Source: Hydractinia symbiolongicarpus
Taxonomy: Eukaryota > Cnidaria > Hydrozoa > Anthoathecata > Hydractiniidae
Assembly: GCF_029227915.1 (NCBI RefSeq)
Contig: NC_079877.1
Location: forward strand, 930,001 to 994,000
DNA: 64,000 nucleotides
Reading direction: 5' to 3'
Part shown: positions 14,617-27,900 of the stretch, piece after piece
How positions within the stretch are numbered: position 1 is the first letter of the stretch
How the letters are laid out: each line of letters opens with the position of its first letter
Made by a program: the position numbers and the translations under genes
Notes under the pieces: generated by a model
Database searches by the model: none
Told to the model about the DNA's origin: nothing
The model's input: only the letters and a program-made list of their open reading frames with translations

Positions 14617-15920
14617 ACTCATTTCCAGAACGATTTTTTAAATTATTTTTTCGCCACTAAAACGCACGAGACTTGTAGTTCTCAAAAATGTTTTCATTTT
14701 TGATGAGACGCTGAATAAAAGAAGTTTAATCGCCGGCAAACGAAAACCAGCTACCCAGGGAGTAAACTCATTTCCAGAACGATTTTTTAAATTATTTTTT
14801 CACCACTAAAACGCATAAGACTTGTAGTTTTCAAAAATATTTTCATTTTTGATGAGACACTGAATAAAAGACGTTTAATCGCCGGCAAACGAAAACCAGC
14901 GATTTCCCGTAAATCCAGGACTCGGCCCGTATAGTCAAAAGTATACAAAGAAAGTACCCTGTGAGTAAACTCATTTCCAGAACGATTTTTTAAATTATCT
15001 TTTCACCAATAAAACGCATGAGACTTGTAGTTTTCAAAAATGTTTTCATTTTTGATGAGACGCTGAATAAAAGAAGTTTAATCGCCGGCAAACGAAAACC
15101 CGCGACTTCCCGTAAATCCCGGGCTTGGCCCGTATAGTCGAATATATACAAAGAAAGTACCCTGTGATTAAACTCATTTCCAGTACGATTTTTTAAATTA
15201 TCTTTTCACCACTAAAACGCATGAGACTTGTAGTTCTCAAAAATGTTTTCATTTTTGATGAGACGCTGAATAAAAGAAGTTTAATCGCCGGCAAACGAAA
15301 ACCAGCGATTTCCCGTAAATCCAGGACTCGGCCCGTATAGTCAAAAGTATACAAAGAAAGTACTCAGGGAGTAAACTCATTTCCAGAACGATTTTTTAAA
15401 TTATTTTTTCACCACTAAAACGCATAAGACTTGTAGTTTTCAAAAATGTTTTCATTTTTGATGAGACGCTGAATAAAAGACGTTTAATCGCCGGCAAACG
15501 AAAACCAGCGATTTCCCGTAAATCCAGGACTCGGCCCGTATAGTCAAAAGTATACAAAGAAAGTAATCAGGGAGTAAACTCATTTCCAGAACGATTTTTC
15601 AAATTATCTTTTCACCAATAAAACGCATGAGACTTGTAGTTTTCAAAAATGTTTTCATTTTTGAAGACTACTTTCCCGTAAATCCAGGACTCGGCCCGTA
15701 TAGTCAAAAGTATACAAAGAAAGTACTCAGGGAATTTTTTAAATTATCTTTTCACCACTAAAACGCATGAGACTTGTAGTTTTCAAAAATGTTTTCATTT
15801 TTGATGAGACGCTGAATAAAAGAAGTTTAATCGCCGGCAAACGAAAACCTGCGATTTCCCGTAAATCCCGGGCTTGGCCCGTATAGTCGAATATATACAA
15901 AGAAAGTACCCTGTGGGTAA
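14617..15920 (+). repeat. Satellite monomers with clustered internal deletions
   Basis: Three broken monomers lie within 1.1 kb. At about 14750 CCAG is joined to CTACCCAGGG, removing 54 bp (spacing 14617 to 14766 is 149 bp). At about 15664-15672 the stretch between TTTTTGA and TTTCCCGTAA is replaced by AGACTAC, a net loss of about 43 bp. At about 15734 CAGGGA is joined to ATTTTTTAAATT, losing 20 bp. The next intact monomer start is 15921, so two periods take 343 bp rather than 406. This is the first loss of phase in the window. Confidence 0.85.
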
Positions 15921-18900
15921 ACTCATTTCCAGAACGATTTTTTAAATTATCTTTTCACCACTAAAACGCATGAGACTCGTAGTTTTCAAAAATGTTTTCA
16001 TTTTTGATGAGACGCGGAATAAAAGAAGTTTAATCGCTGGCAAACGAAAACCCGCGATTTCCCGTAAATCCCGGACTCAGCCCGTATAGTCAAAAGTATA
16101 CAAAGAAACTACCCAGGGAGTAAACTCATTTCCCGAACGATTTTTTAAATTATCTTTTCACCACTAAAACGCATAAGACTTGTAGTTTTCAAAAATGTTT
16201 TCATTTTTGATGAGACGCTGAATAAAAGAAGTTTAATCGCCGACAAACGAAAACCCGCAATTTCCCGTAAATCCCGAGCTAGGCCCGTTTAGTCGAATGT
16301 ATACAAAGAAAGTACCCAGGGAGTAAACTCATTTTCAGAACGATTTTTTAAATTATCTTTTCACCACTAAAACGCATGAGACTTGTAGTTTTCAAAAATG
16401 TTTTCATTTTTGATGAGACGCTGAATAAAAGACGTTTAATCGCCGGCAAACGAAAACCAGCGATTTCCCGTAAATCCAGGACTCGGCCCGTATAGTCAAA
16501 AGTATACAAAGAAAGTACTCAGGGAGTAAACTCATTTCCAGAACGATTTTTTAAATTATCTTTTCACCACCAAAACGCATGAGACTTGTAGTTTTCAAAA
16601 ATGTTTTCATTTTTGATGAGACGCTGAATAGAAGAAGTTTAATCGCCGGCAAACGAAAACCCGCGACTTCCCGTAAATCCCGGGCTTGGCCCGTATAGTC
16701 GAATATATACAAAGAAAGTACCCTGTGAGTAAACTCATTTCCAGAACAATTTTTTAAACTATCTTTTCACCACTAAAACGCATGAGACTCGTAGTTTTTA
16801 AAATTGTTTTCATTTTTGATGAGACGCGGAATAAAAGAAGTTTAATCGCTGGCAAACGAAAACCCGCGATTTCCCGTAAATCCCGGGCTTGGCCCGTATA
16901 GTCGAATATATACAAAGAAAGTACCCTGTGAGTAAACTCATTTCCAGAACGATTTTTTAAACTATCTTTTCACCACTAAAACGCATGAGACTCGTAGTTT
17001 TCAAAATTGTTTTCATTTTTGATGAGACGCGGAATAAAAGAAGTTTAATCGCTGGCAAACGAAAACCCGCGATTTCCCGTAAATCCCGGACTGAGCTCGT
17101 ATAGTCAAAAGTATACAAAGAAACTACCCAGGGAGTAAACTCATTTCCCGAACGATTTTTTAAATTATTTTTTCAACACTAAAACGCATAAGACTTGTAG
17201 TTTTCAAAAATGTTTTCATTTTTGATGAGACGCTGAATAAAAGAAGTTTAATCGCCGGCAAACGAAAACCCGCGACTTCCCGTAAATCCCGGGCTAGGCC
17301 CGTATAGTCGAATATATACAAAGAAAGTACCCTGTGAGTAAACTCATTTCCAGAACGATTTTTTAAACTATCTTTTCACCACTATAACGCATGAGACTCG
17401 TAGTTTTCAAAATTGTTTTCATTTTTGATGAGACGCGGAATAAAAGAAGTTTAATCGCTGGCAAACGAAAACCCGCGATTTCCAGTAAATCCCGGACTGA
17501 GCTCGTATAGTCAAAAGTATACAAAGAAACTACCCAGGGAGTAAATCATTTCCCGAACGATTTTTTAAATTATTTTTTCACCACTAAAACGCATAAGACT
17601 TGTAGTTTTCAAAAATGTTTTCATTTTTGATGAGACGCTGAATAAAAGACGTTTAATCGCCGGCAAACGAAAACCAGCGATTTCCCGTAAATCCAGGACT
17701 CGGCCCGTATAGTCAAAAGTATACAAAGAAAGTACTCAGGGAGTAAACTCATTTCCAGAACGATTTTTTAAATTATCTTTTCACCAATAAAACGCATGAG
17801 ACTTGTAGTTTTCAAAAATGTTTTCATTTTTGATGAGACGCGGAATAAAAGAAGTTTAATCGCTGGCAAACGAAAACCCGCGATTTCCCGTAAATCCCGG
17901 ACTCAGCTCGTATAGTCAAAAGTATACAAAGAAACTACCCAGGGAGTAAACTCATTTCCCGAACGATTTTTTAAATTATTTTTTCAACACTAAAACGCAT
18001 AAGACTTGTAGTTTTCAAAAATGTTTTCATTTTTGATGAGACGCTGAATAAAAGAAGTTTAATCGCCGGCAAACGAAAACCAGCGATTTCCCGTAAATCC
18101 CGGACTCGGCCCGTATAGTCAAAGGTATAAAAAGAAAGTACTCAGGGAGTAAACTCATTTCCAGAACGATTTTTTAAATTATTTTTTCGCCACTAAAACG
18201 CACGAGACTTGTAGTTCTCAAAAATGTTTTTATTTTTGATGAGACGCTGAATAAAAGAAGTTTAATCGCCGGCAAACGAAAACCAGCGATTTCCCGTAAA
18301 TCCAGGACTCGGCCCGTATAGTCAAAAGTATACAAAGAAAGTACTCAGGGAGTAAACTCATTTCCAGAACGATTTTTTAAATTATTTTTTCACCACTAAA
18401 ACGCATAAGACTTGTAGTTTTCAAAAATGTTTTCATTTTTGATGAGACGCTGAATAAAAGACGTTTAATCGCCGGCAAACTAAAACCAGCGATTTCCCGT
18501 AAATCCAGGACTCGGCCCGTATAGTCAAAAGTATACAAAGAAAGTACTCAGGGAGTAAACTCATTTCCAGAACGATTTTTCAAATTATCTTTTCACCAAT
18601 AAAACGCATGAGACTTGTAGTTTTCAAAAATGTTTTCATTTTTGATGAGACGCTGAATAAAAGAAGTTTAATCGCCGGCAAACGAAAACCCGCGATTTCC
18701 CGTAAATCCCGGGCTTGGCCCGTATATTCGAATATATACAAAGAAAGTACCCTGTGATTAAACTCATTTCCAGTACGATTTTTTAAATTACCTTTTCACC
18801 ACTAAAACGCATGAGACTTGTAGTTTTCAAAAATGTTTTCATTTTTGATGAGACGCGGAATAAAAGACGTTTAATCGCTGGCAAACGAAAACCCGCGATT

Positions 18901-21851
18901 TCCCGTAAATCCCGGACTCGGCCCGTATAGTCAAAAGTATACAAAGAAACTACCCAGGGAGTAAACTCATTTCCCGAACGATTTTTTAAATTATTTTTTC
19001 ACCACCAAAACGCATAAGACTTGTAGTTTTCAAAAATGTTTTCATTTTTGATGAGACACTGAATAAAAGACGTTTAATCGCCGGCAAACGAAAACCAGCG
19101 ATTTCCCGTAAATCCAGGACTCGGCCCGTACAGTCAAAAGTATACAAAGAAAGTACTCAGGGAGTAAACTCATTTCCAGAACGATTTTTTAAATTATCTT
19201 TTCACCACTAAAACGCATGAGACTTGTAGTTTTCAAAAATGTTTTCATTTTTGATGAGACGCTGAATAAAAGACGTTTAATCGCCGGCAAACGAAAACCA
19301 GCGATTTCCCGTAAATCCAGGACTCGGCCCGTATAGTCAAAAGTATACAAAGAAAGTACTCAGGGAGTAAACTCATTTCCAGAACGATTTTTTAAATTAT
19401 CTTTTCACCACTAAAACGCATGAGACTTGTAGTTTTCAAAAATGTTTTCATTTTTGATGAGACGCTGAATAAAAGAAGTTTAATCGCCGGCAAACGAAAA
19501 CCCGCGATTTCCCGTAAATCCCGGGCTTGGCCCGTATATTCGAATATATACAAAGAAAGTACCCTGTGATTAAACTCATTTCCAGTACGATTTTTTAAAT
19601 TATCTTTTCACCACTAAAACGCATGAGACTTGTAGTTTTCAAAAATGTTTTCATTTTTGATGAGACGCGGAATAAAAGACGTTTAATCGCTGGCAAACGA
19701 AAACCCGCGATTTCCCGTAAATCCCGGACTCGGCCCGTATAGTCAAAAGTATACAAAGAAACTACCCAGGGAGTAAACTCATTTCCCGAACGATTTTTTA
19801 AATTATTTTTTCACCACTAAAACGCATAAGACTTGTAGTTTTCAAAAATGTTTTCATTTTTGATGAGACACTGAATAAAAGACGTTTAATCGCCGGCAAA
19901 CGAAAACCAGCGATTTCCCGTAAATCCAGGACTCGGCCCGTACAGTCAAAAGTATACAAAGAAAGTACTCAGGGAGTAAACTCATTTCCAGAACGATTTT
20001 TTAAATTATCTTTTCACCACTAAAACGCATGAGACTTGTAGTTTTCAAAAATGTTTTCATTTTTGATGAGACGCTGAATAAAAGACGTTTAATCGCCGGC
20101 AAACGAAAACCAGCGATTTCCCGTAAATCCAGGACTCGGCCCGTATAGTCAAAAGTATACAAAGAAAGTACTCAGGGAGTAAACTCACTTCCAGAACGAT
20201 TTTTTAAATTATCTTTTCACCACTAAAACGCATGAGACTTGTAGTTTTTAAAAATGTTTTCATTTTTGATGAGACGCTGAATAAAAGAAGTTTAATCGCC
20301 GGCAAACGAAAACCTGCGATTTCCCGTAAATCCCGGGCTTGGCCCGTATAGTCGAATATATACAAAGAAAGTACCCTGTGGGTAAACTCATTTCCAGAAC
20401 GATTTTTTAAATTATCTTTTCACCACTAAAACGCATGAGACTCGTAGTTTTCAAAAATGTTTTCATTTTTGATGAGACGCGGAATAAAAGAAGTTTAATC
20501 GCTGGCAAACGAAAACCCGCGATTTCCCGTAAATCCCGGACTCAGCCCGTATAGTCAAAAGTATACAAAGAAACTACCCAGGGAGTAAACTCATTTCCCG
20601 AACGATTTTTTAAATTATTTTTTCACCACTAAAACGCATAAGACTTGTAGTTTTCAAAAATGTTTTCATTTTTGATGAGACGCTGAATAAAAGACGTTTA
20701 ATCGCCGGCAAACGAAAACCAGCGATTTCCCGTAAATCCCGGACTCGGCCCGTATAGTCAAAAGTATAAAAAGAAAGTACTCAGGGAGTAAAATCATTTC
20801 CAGAACGATTTTTTAAATTATTTTTTCGCCACTAAAACGCACGAGACTTGTAGTTCTCAAAAATGTTTTCATTTTTGATGAGACGCTGAATAAAAGAAGT
20901 TTAATCGCCGGCAAACGAAAACCAGCGATTTCCCGTAAATCCAGGACTCGGCCCGTATAGTCAAAAGTATACAAAGAAAGTACTCAGGGAGTAAACTCAT
21001 TTCCAGAACGATTTTTTAAATTATTTTTTCACCACTAAAACGCATAAGACTTGTAGTTTTCAAAAATGTTTTCATTTTTGATGAGACGCTGAATAAAAGA
21101 CGTTTAATCGCCAGCAAACGAAAACCAGCGATTTCCCGTAAATCCAGGACTCGGCCCGTATAGTCAAAAGTATACAAAGAAAGTACTCAGGAAGTAAACT
21201 CATTTCCAGAACGATTTTTCAAATTATCTTTTCACCACTAAAACGCATGAGACTTGTAGTTTTCAAAAATGTTTTTATTTTTGATGAGACGCTGAATAAA
21301 AGACGTTTAATCGCCGGCAAACGAAAAACAGCGATTTCCCGTAAATCCAGGACTCGGCCCGTATAGTCAAAAGTATACAAAGAAAGTACTCAGGGAGAAA
21401 ACTCATTTCCAGAACGATTTTTTAAATTATCTTTTCACCACTAAAACGCATGAGACTTGTAGTTTTCAAAAATGTTTTCATTTTTGATGAGACGCTGAAT
21501 AAAAGAAGTTTAATCGCCGGCAAACGAAAACCCGCGATTTCCCGTAAATCCCGGGCTTGGCCCGTATAGTCGAATATATACAGAGAAAGTACCCTGTGAT
21601 TAAACTCATTTCCAGTACGATTTTTTAAATTATCTTTTCACCACTAAAACGCATGAGACTTGTAGTTTTCAAAAATGTTTTCATTTTTGATGAGACGCGG
21701 AATAAAAGACGTTTAATCGCTGGCAAACGAAAACCCGCGATTTCCCGTAAATCCCGGACTCGGCCCGTATAGTCAAAAGTATACAAAGAAACTACCCAGG
21801 GAGTAAACTCATTTCCCGAACGATTTTTTAAATTATTTTTTCACCACTAAA
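15921..21851 (+). repeat. Satellite sub-block, partly a long-range copy of 6.1-7.5 kb
   Basis: Monomers from 15921 reproduce the order of those from 6091. Shared rarities are CCCTGTGGGTAAACTC, ATCCCGAGCTAGGCCCGTTTAG (6441 and 16271, offset 9830 bp) and CTGAATAGAAG (6591 and 16624, offset 10033 bp). The change of offset by 203 shows one extra monomer near 16.4-16.6 kb in the second copy. A 1-bp deletion (GTAAATCATTT) occurs near 17545. Monomers from 17.7 kb on again carry the 8/9-mer markers (AAAGGTATAAAAAG near 18120, TATATTCGAATATA near 18723). Confidence 0.75.
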
Positions 21852-24800
21852 ACGCATAAGACTTGTAGTTTTCAAAAATGTTTTCATTTTTGATGAGACA
21901 ATGAATAAAAGACGTTTAATCGCCGGCAAACGAAAACCAGCGATTTCCCGTAAATCCAGGACTCGGCCCGTACAGTCAAAAGTATACAAAGAAAGTACTC
22001 AGGGAGTAAACTCATTTCCAGAACGATTTTTTAAATTATCTTTTCACCACTAAAACGCATGAGACTTGTAGTTTTCAAAAATGTTTTCATTTTTGATGAG
22101 ACGCCTAATAAAAGACGTTTAATCGCCGGCAAACAAAAACCAGCGATTTCCCGTAAATCCAGGACTCGGCCCGTATAGTCAAAAGTATACAAAGAAAGTA
22201 CTCAGGGAGTAAACTCATTTCCAGAACGATTTTTTAAATTATCTATTCACCACTAAAACGCATGAGACTTGTAGTTTTCAAAAATGTTTTCATTTTTGAT
22301 GAGACGCTGAATAAAAGAAGTTTAATCGCCGGCAAACGAAAACCTGCGATTTCCCGTAAATCCCGGGCTTGGCCCGTATAGTCGAATATATACAAAGAAA
22401 GTACCCTGTGGGTAAACTCATTTCCAGAACGATTTTTTAAATTATCTTTTCACCACTAAAACGCATGAGACTCGTAGTTTTCAAAAATGTTTTCATTTTT
22501 GATGAGACGCGGAATAAAAGAAGTTTAATCGCTGGCAAACGAAAACCCGCGATTTCCCGTAAATCCCGGACTCAGCCCGTATAGTCAAAAGTATACAAAG
22601 AAACTACCCAGGGAGTAAACTCATTTCCCGAACGATTTTTTAAATTATTTTTTCACCACTAAAACGCATAAGACTTGTAGTTTTCAAAAATGTTTTCATT
22701 TTTGATGAGACGCAGAATAAAAGACGTTTAATCGCCGGCAAACGAAAACCAGCGATTTCCCGTAATTCTAGGACTCGGCCCGTATAGTCAAAAGTATACA
22801 AAGAAAGTACTCAGGGAGTAACCTCATTTCCAGAACGATTTTTTAAATTATCTTTTCACCACTAAAACGCATGAGACTTGTAGTTTTCAAAAATGTTTTC
22901 ATTTTTGCTGAGACGCTGAATAAAAGACGTTTAATCGCCGGCAAACGAAAACCAGCGATTTCCCGTAAATCCAGGACTCGGCCCGTATAGTCAAATGTAT
23001 ACAAAGAAAGTACTCAGGGAGTAAACTCATTTCCAGAACGATTTTTTAAATTATCTTTTCACCACTAAAACGCATGAGACTTGTAGTTTTCAAAAATGTT
23101 TTCATTTTTGATGAGACACTGAATAAAAGAAGTTTAATCGCCGGCAAACGAAAACCTGCGATTTCCCGTAAATCCCGGGCTTGGCCCGTATAGTCGAATA
23201 TATACAAAGAAAGTACCCTGTGAGTAAACTCATTTCCAGAACGATTTTTTAAATTATCTTTTCACCACTAAAACGCATGAGACTCGAAGTTTTCAAAAAC
23301 GTTTTCACTTTTGATGAGACGCGGAATAAAAGAAGTTTAATCGCTGGCAAACGAAAACCCGCGATTTCCCGTAAATCCCGGACTCAGCCCGTATAGTCAA
23401 AAGTATACAAAGAAACTACCCACGCATAAGACTTGTAGTTTTCAAAAATGTTTTCATTTTTGATGAGACAATGAATAAAAGACGTTTAATCGCCGGCAAA
23501 CGAAAACCAGCGATTTCCCGTAAATCCAGGACTCGGCCCGTACAGTCAAAAGTATACAAAGAAAGTACTCAGGGAGTAAACTCATTTCCAGAACGATTTT
23601 TTAAATTATCTTTTCACCACTAAAACGCATGAGACTTGTAGTTTTCAAAAATGTTTTCATTTTTGATGAGACGCCTAATAAAAGACGTTTAATCGCCGGC
23701 AAACAAAAACCAGCGATTTCCCGTAAATCCAGGACTCGGCCCGTATAGTCAAAAGTATACAAAGAAAGTACTCAGGGAGTAAACTCATTTCCAGAACGAT
23801 TTTTTAAATTATCTATTCACCACTAAAACGCATGAGACTTGTAGTTTTCAAAAATGTTTTCATTTTTGATGAGACGCTGAATAAAAGAAGTTTAATCGCC
23901 GGCAAACGAAAACCTGCGATTTCCCGTAAATCCCGGGCTTGGCCCGTATAGTCGAATATATACAAAGAAAGTACCCTGTGGGTAAACTCATTTCCAGAAC
24001 GATTTTTTAAATTATCTTTTCACCACTAAAACGCATGAGACTCGTAGTTTTCAAAAATGTTTTCATTTTTGATGAGACGCGGAATAAAAGAAGTTTAATC
24101 GCTGGCAAACGAAAACCCGCGATTTCCCGTAAATCCCGGACTCAGCCCGTATAGTCAAAAGTATACAAAGAAACTACCCAGGGAGTAAACTCATTTCCCG
24201 AACGATTTTTTAAATTATTTTTTCACCACTAAAACGCATAAGACTTGTAGTTTTCAAAAATGTTTTCATTTTTGATGAGACGCAGAATAAAAGACGTTTA
24301 ATCGCCGGCAAACGAAAACCAGCGATTTCCCGTAATTCTAGGACTCGGCCCGTATAGTCAAAAGTATACAAAGAAAGTACTCAGGGAGTAACCTCATTTC
24401 CAGAACGATTTTTTAAATTATCTTTTCACCACTAAAACGCATGAGACTTGTAGTTTTCAAAAATGTTTTCATTTTTGCTGAGACGCTGAATAAAAGACGT
24501 TTAATCGCCGGCAAACGAAAACCAGCGATTTCCCGTAAATCCAGGACTCGGCCCGTATAGTCAAATGTATACAAAGAAAGTACTCAGGGAGTAAACTCAT
24601 TTCCAGAACGATTTTTTAAATTATCTTTTCACCACTAAAACGCATGAGACTTGTAGTTTTCAAAAATGTTTTCATTTTTGATGAGACACTGAATAAAAGA
24701 AGTTTAATCGCCGGCAAACGAAAACCTGCGATTTCCCGTAAATCCCGGGCTTGGCCCGTATAGTCGAATATATACAAAGAAAGTACCCTGTGAGTAAACT

Positions 24801-24991
24801 CATTTCCAGAACGATTTTTTAAATTATCTTTTCACCACTAAAACGCATGAGACTCGAAGTTTTCAAAAACGTTTTCACTTTTGATGAGACGCGGAATAAA
24901 AGAAGTTTAATCGCTGGCAAACGAAAACCCGCGATTTCCCGTAAATCCCGGACTCAGCCCGTATAGTCAAAAGTATACAAAGAAACTACCC
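21852..24991 (+). repeat. Direct tandem duplication of 1570 bp, off monomer register
   Basis: Positions 21852-23421 are repeated as 23422-24991. Diagnostic rarities occur in both copies: GAGACAATGAAT, ACGCCTAATAAAAG, GGCAAACAAAAACC, CGTAATTCTAGG, GGGAGTAACCTCATT, TTTTTGCTGAG and GACTCGAAGTTTTC. I found no difference between the copies by eye. The unit is 8 monomers minus 54 bp, so the join at 23421/23422 (CTACCCA to ACGCATAAG) drops part of one monomer. Only about 1-2 bp are shared at the break, unlike the in-phase homologous exchange seen elsewhere. Confidence 0.9.
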
Positions 24992-27900
24992 AGGGAGTAA
25001 ACTCATTTCCCGAACGATTTTTTAAATTATTTTTTCAACACTAAAACGCATAAGACTTGTAGTTTTCAAAAATGTTTTCATTTTTGATGAGACGCTGAAT
25101 AAAAGAAGTTTAATCGCCGGCAAACGAAAACCCGCAATTTCCCGTAAATCCCGAGCTAGGCCCGTTTAGTCGAATGTATACAAAGAAAGTACCCAGGGAG
25201 TAAACTCATTTTCAGAACGATTTTTTAAATTATCTTTTCACCACTAAAACGCATGAGACTTGTAGTTTTCAAAAATGTTTTCATTTTTGATGAGACGCTG
25301 AATAAAAGACGTTTAATCGCCGGCAAACGAAAACCAGCGATTTCCCGTAAATCCAGGACTCGGCCCGTATAGTCAAAAGTATACAAAGAAAGTACTCAGG
25401 GAGTAAACTCATTTCCAGAACGATTTTTTAAATTATCTTTTCACCACTAAAACGCATGAGACTTGTAGTTTTCAAAAATGTTTTCATTCTTGATGAGACG
25501 CTGAATAAAAGAAGTTTAATCGCCGGCAAACGAAAACCCGCGATTTCCCGTAAATCCCGGGCTTGGCCCGTATAGTCGAATATATACAAAGAAAGTACCC
25601 TGTGAGTAAACTCATTTTCAGAACGATTTTTTAAATTATCTTTTCACCACTAAAACGCATGAAACTCGTAGTTTTCAAAAATGTTTTCATTTTTGATGAG
25701 ACGCGGAATAAAAGAAGTTTAATCGCTGGCAAACGAAAACCCGCGATTTCCCGTAAATCCCGGACTCAGCCCGTATAGTCAAAAGTATACAAAGAAACTA
25801 CCCAGGGAGTAAACTCATTTCCCGAACGATTTTTTAAATTATTTTTTCAACACTAAAACGCATAAGACTTGTAGTTTTCAAAAATGTTTTCATTTTTGAT
25901 GAGACGCTGAATAAAAGAAGTTTAATCGCCGGCAAACGAAAACCAACGATTTCCCGTAAATCCCGGACTCGGTCCGTATAGTCAAAAGTATAAAAAGAAA
26001 GTACTCAGGGAGTAAACTCATTTCCAGAACGATTTTTTAAATTATTTTTTCGCCACTAAAACGCACGAGACTTGTAGTTCTCAAAAATGTTTTCATTTTT
26101 GATGAGACGCTGAATAAAAGAAGTTTAATCGCCGGCAAACGAAAACCAGCGATTTCCCGTAAATCCCGGACTCGGCCCGTATAGTCAAAAGTATACAAAG
26201 AAAGGACTCAGGGAGTAAACCCATTTTCAGAACGATTTTTTAAATTATTTTTTCGCCACTAAAACGCGTGAGACTTGTAGTTTTCAAAAATGTTTTCATT
26301 TTTGATAAGACGTTTAATGAAAGAGGTTTAATCGCCGGCAAACGGAAACCCGCGATTTCCCGTTAATCCCGGACTCGGCCCGTATAGTCGAAAGTATACA
26401 AAGAAAGTACCCTGCGAGTAAACTCATTTCCAGAACGATTTTTTAAATTATCTTTTCACCACTAAAAAGCAATGAGACTTGTAGTTTTCAAAAATGTTTT
26501 CATTTTTGATGAGACGCTGAATAAAAGAAGTTTAATCGCCGGCAAACGAAAACCCGCGATTTCCCGTAAATCCCGGGCTTGGCCCGTATAGGCGAATATA
26601 TACAAAGAAAGTACCCTGTGATTAAACTCATTTCCAGTACGATTTTTTAAATTATCTTTTCACCACTAAAACGCATGAGACTCGTAGTTTTCAAAAATGT
26701 TTTCATTTTTGATGAGACGCGGAATAAAAGACGTTTAATCGCTGGCAAACGAAAACCCGCGATTTCCCATAAATCCCGGACTCGGCCCGTATAGTCAAAA
26801 GTATACAAAGAAACTACCCAGGGAGTAAACTCATTCCCCGAACGATTTTTTAAATTATTTTTTCACCACTAAAACGCATAAGACTTGTAGTTTTCAAAAA
26901 TGTTTTCATTTTTGATGAGACGCTGAATAAAAGAAGTTTAATCGCCGACAAACGAAAACCCGCGATTTCCCGTAAATCCCGGACTCGGCCCGTATAGTCA
27001 AAAGTATACAAAGAAAGTACCCAGGGAGTAAACTCATTTCCCGAACGATTTTTTAAATTCTCTTTTCGCCACTAAAACGCACGAGACTTGTAGTTCTCAA
27101 AAATGTTTTCATTTTTGATGAGACGCTGAATAAAAGAAGTTTGCCGGCAAACGAAAACCAGCGATTTCCCGTAAATCCCGGACTCGGCCCGTATAGTCAA
27201 AAGTATACAAAGAAAGGACTCAGGGAGTAAACTCATTTCCAGAACGATTTTTTAAATAATTTTTTCGCCACTAAAACGCGTGAGACTTGTAGTTTTCAAA
27301 AATGTTTTCATTTTTGATAAGACGCTTAATGAAAGAGGTTTAATCGCCGGCAAACGGAAACCCGCGATTTCCCGTAAATCCCGGACTCGGCCCGTATAGT
27401 CGAAAGTATACAAAGAAAGTACCCTGCGAGTAAACTCATTTCCAGAACGATTTTTTAAATTATCTTTTCACCACTAAAACGCATGAGACTTGTAGTTTTC
27501 AAAAATGTTTTCATTTTTGATGAGACGCTGAATAAGAGAAGTTTAATCGCCGGCAAACGAAAACCCGCGATTTCCCGTAAATCCCGGGCTTGGCCCGTAT
27601 AGTCGAATATATACAAAGAAAGTACCCTGTGATTAAACTCATTTCCAGTACGATTTTTTAAATTATCTTTTCACCACTAAAACGCATGAGACTCGTAGTT
27701 TTCAAAAATGTTTTCATTTTTGATGAGACGCGGAATAAAAGACGTTTAATCGCTGGCAAACGAAAACCCGCGATTTCCCGTAAATCCCGAACTCGGCCCG
27801 TATAGTCAAAAGTATACAAAGAAAGTACTCTGGGAGTAAACTCATTTCCAGAACGATTTTTTAAATTATTTTTTCGCCACTAAAACGCGTGAGACTTGTA

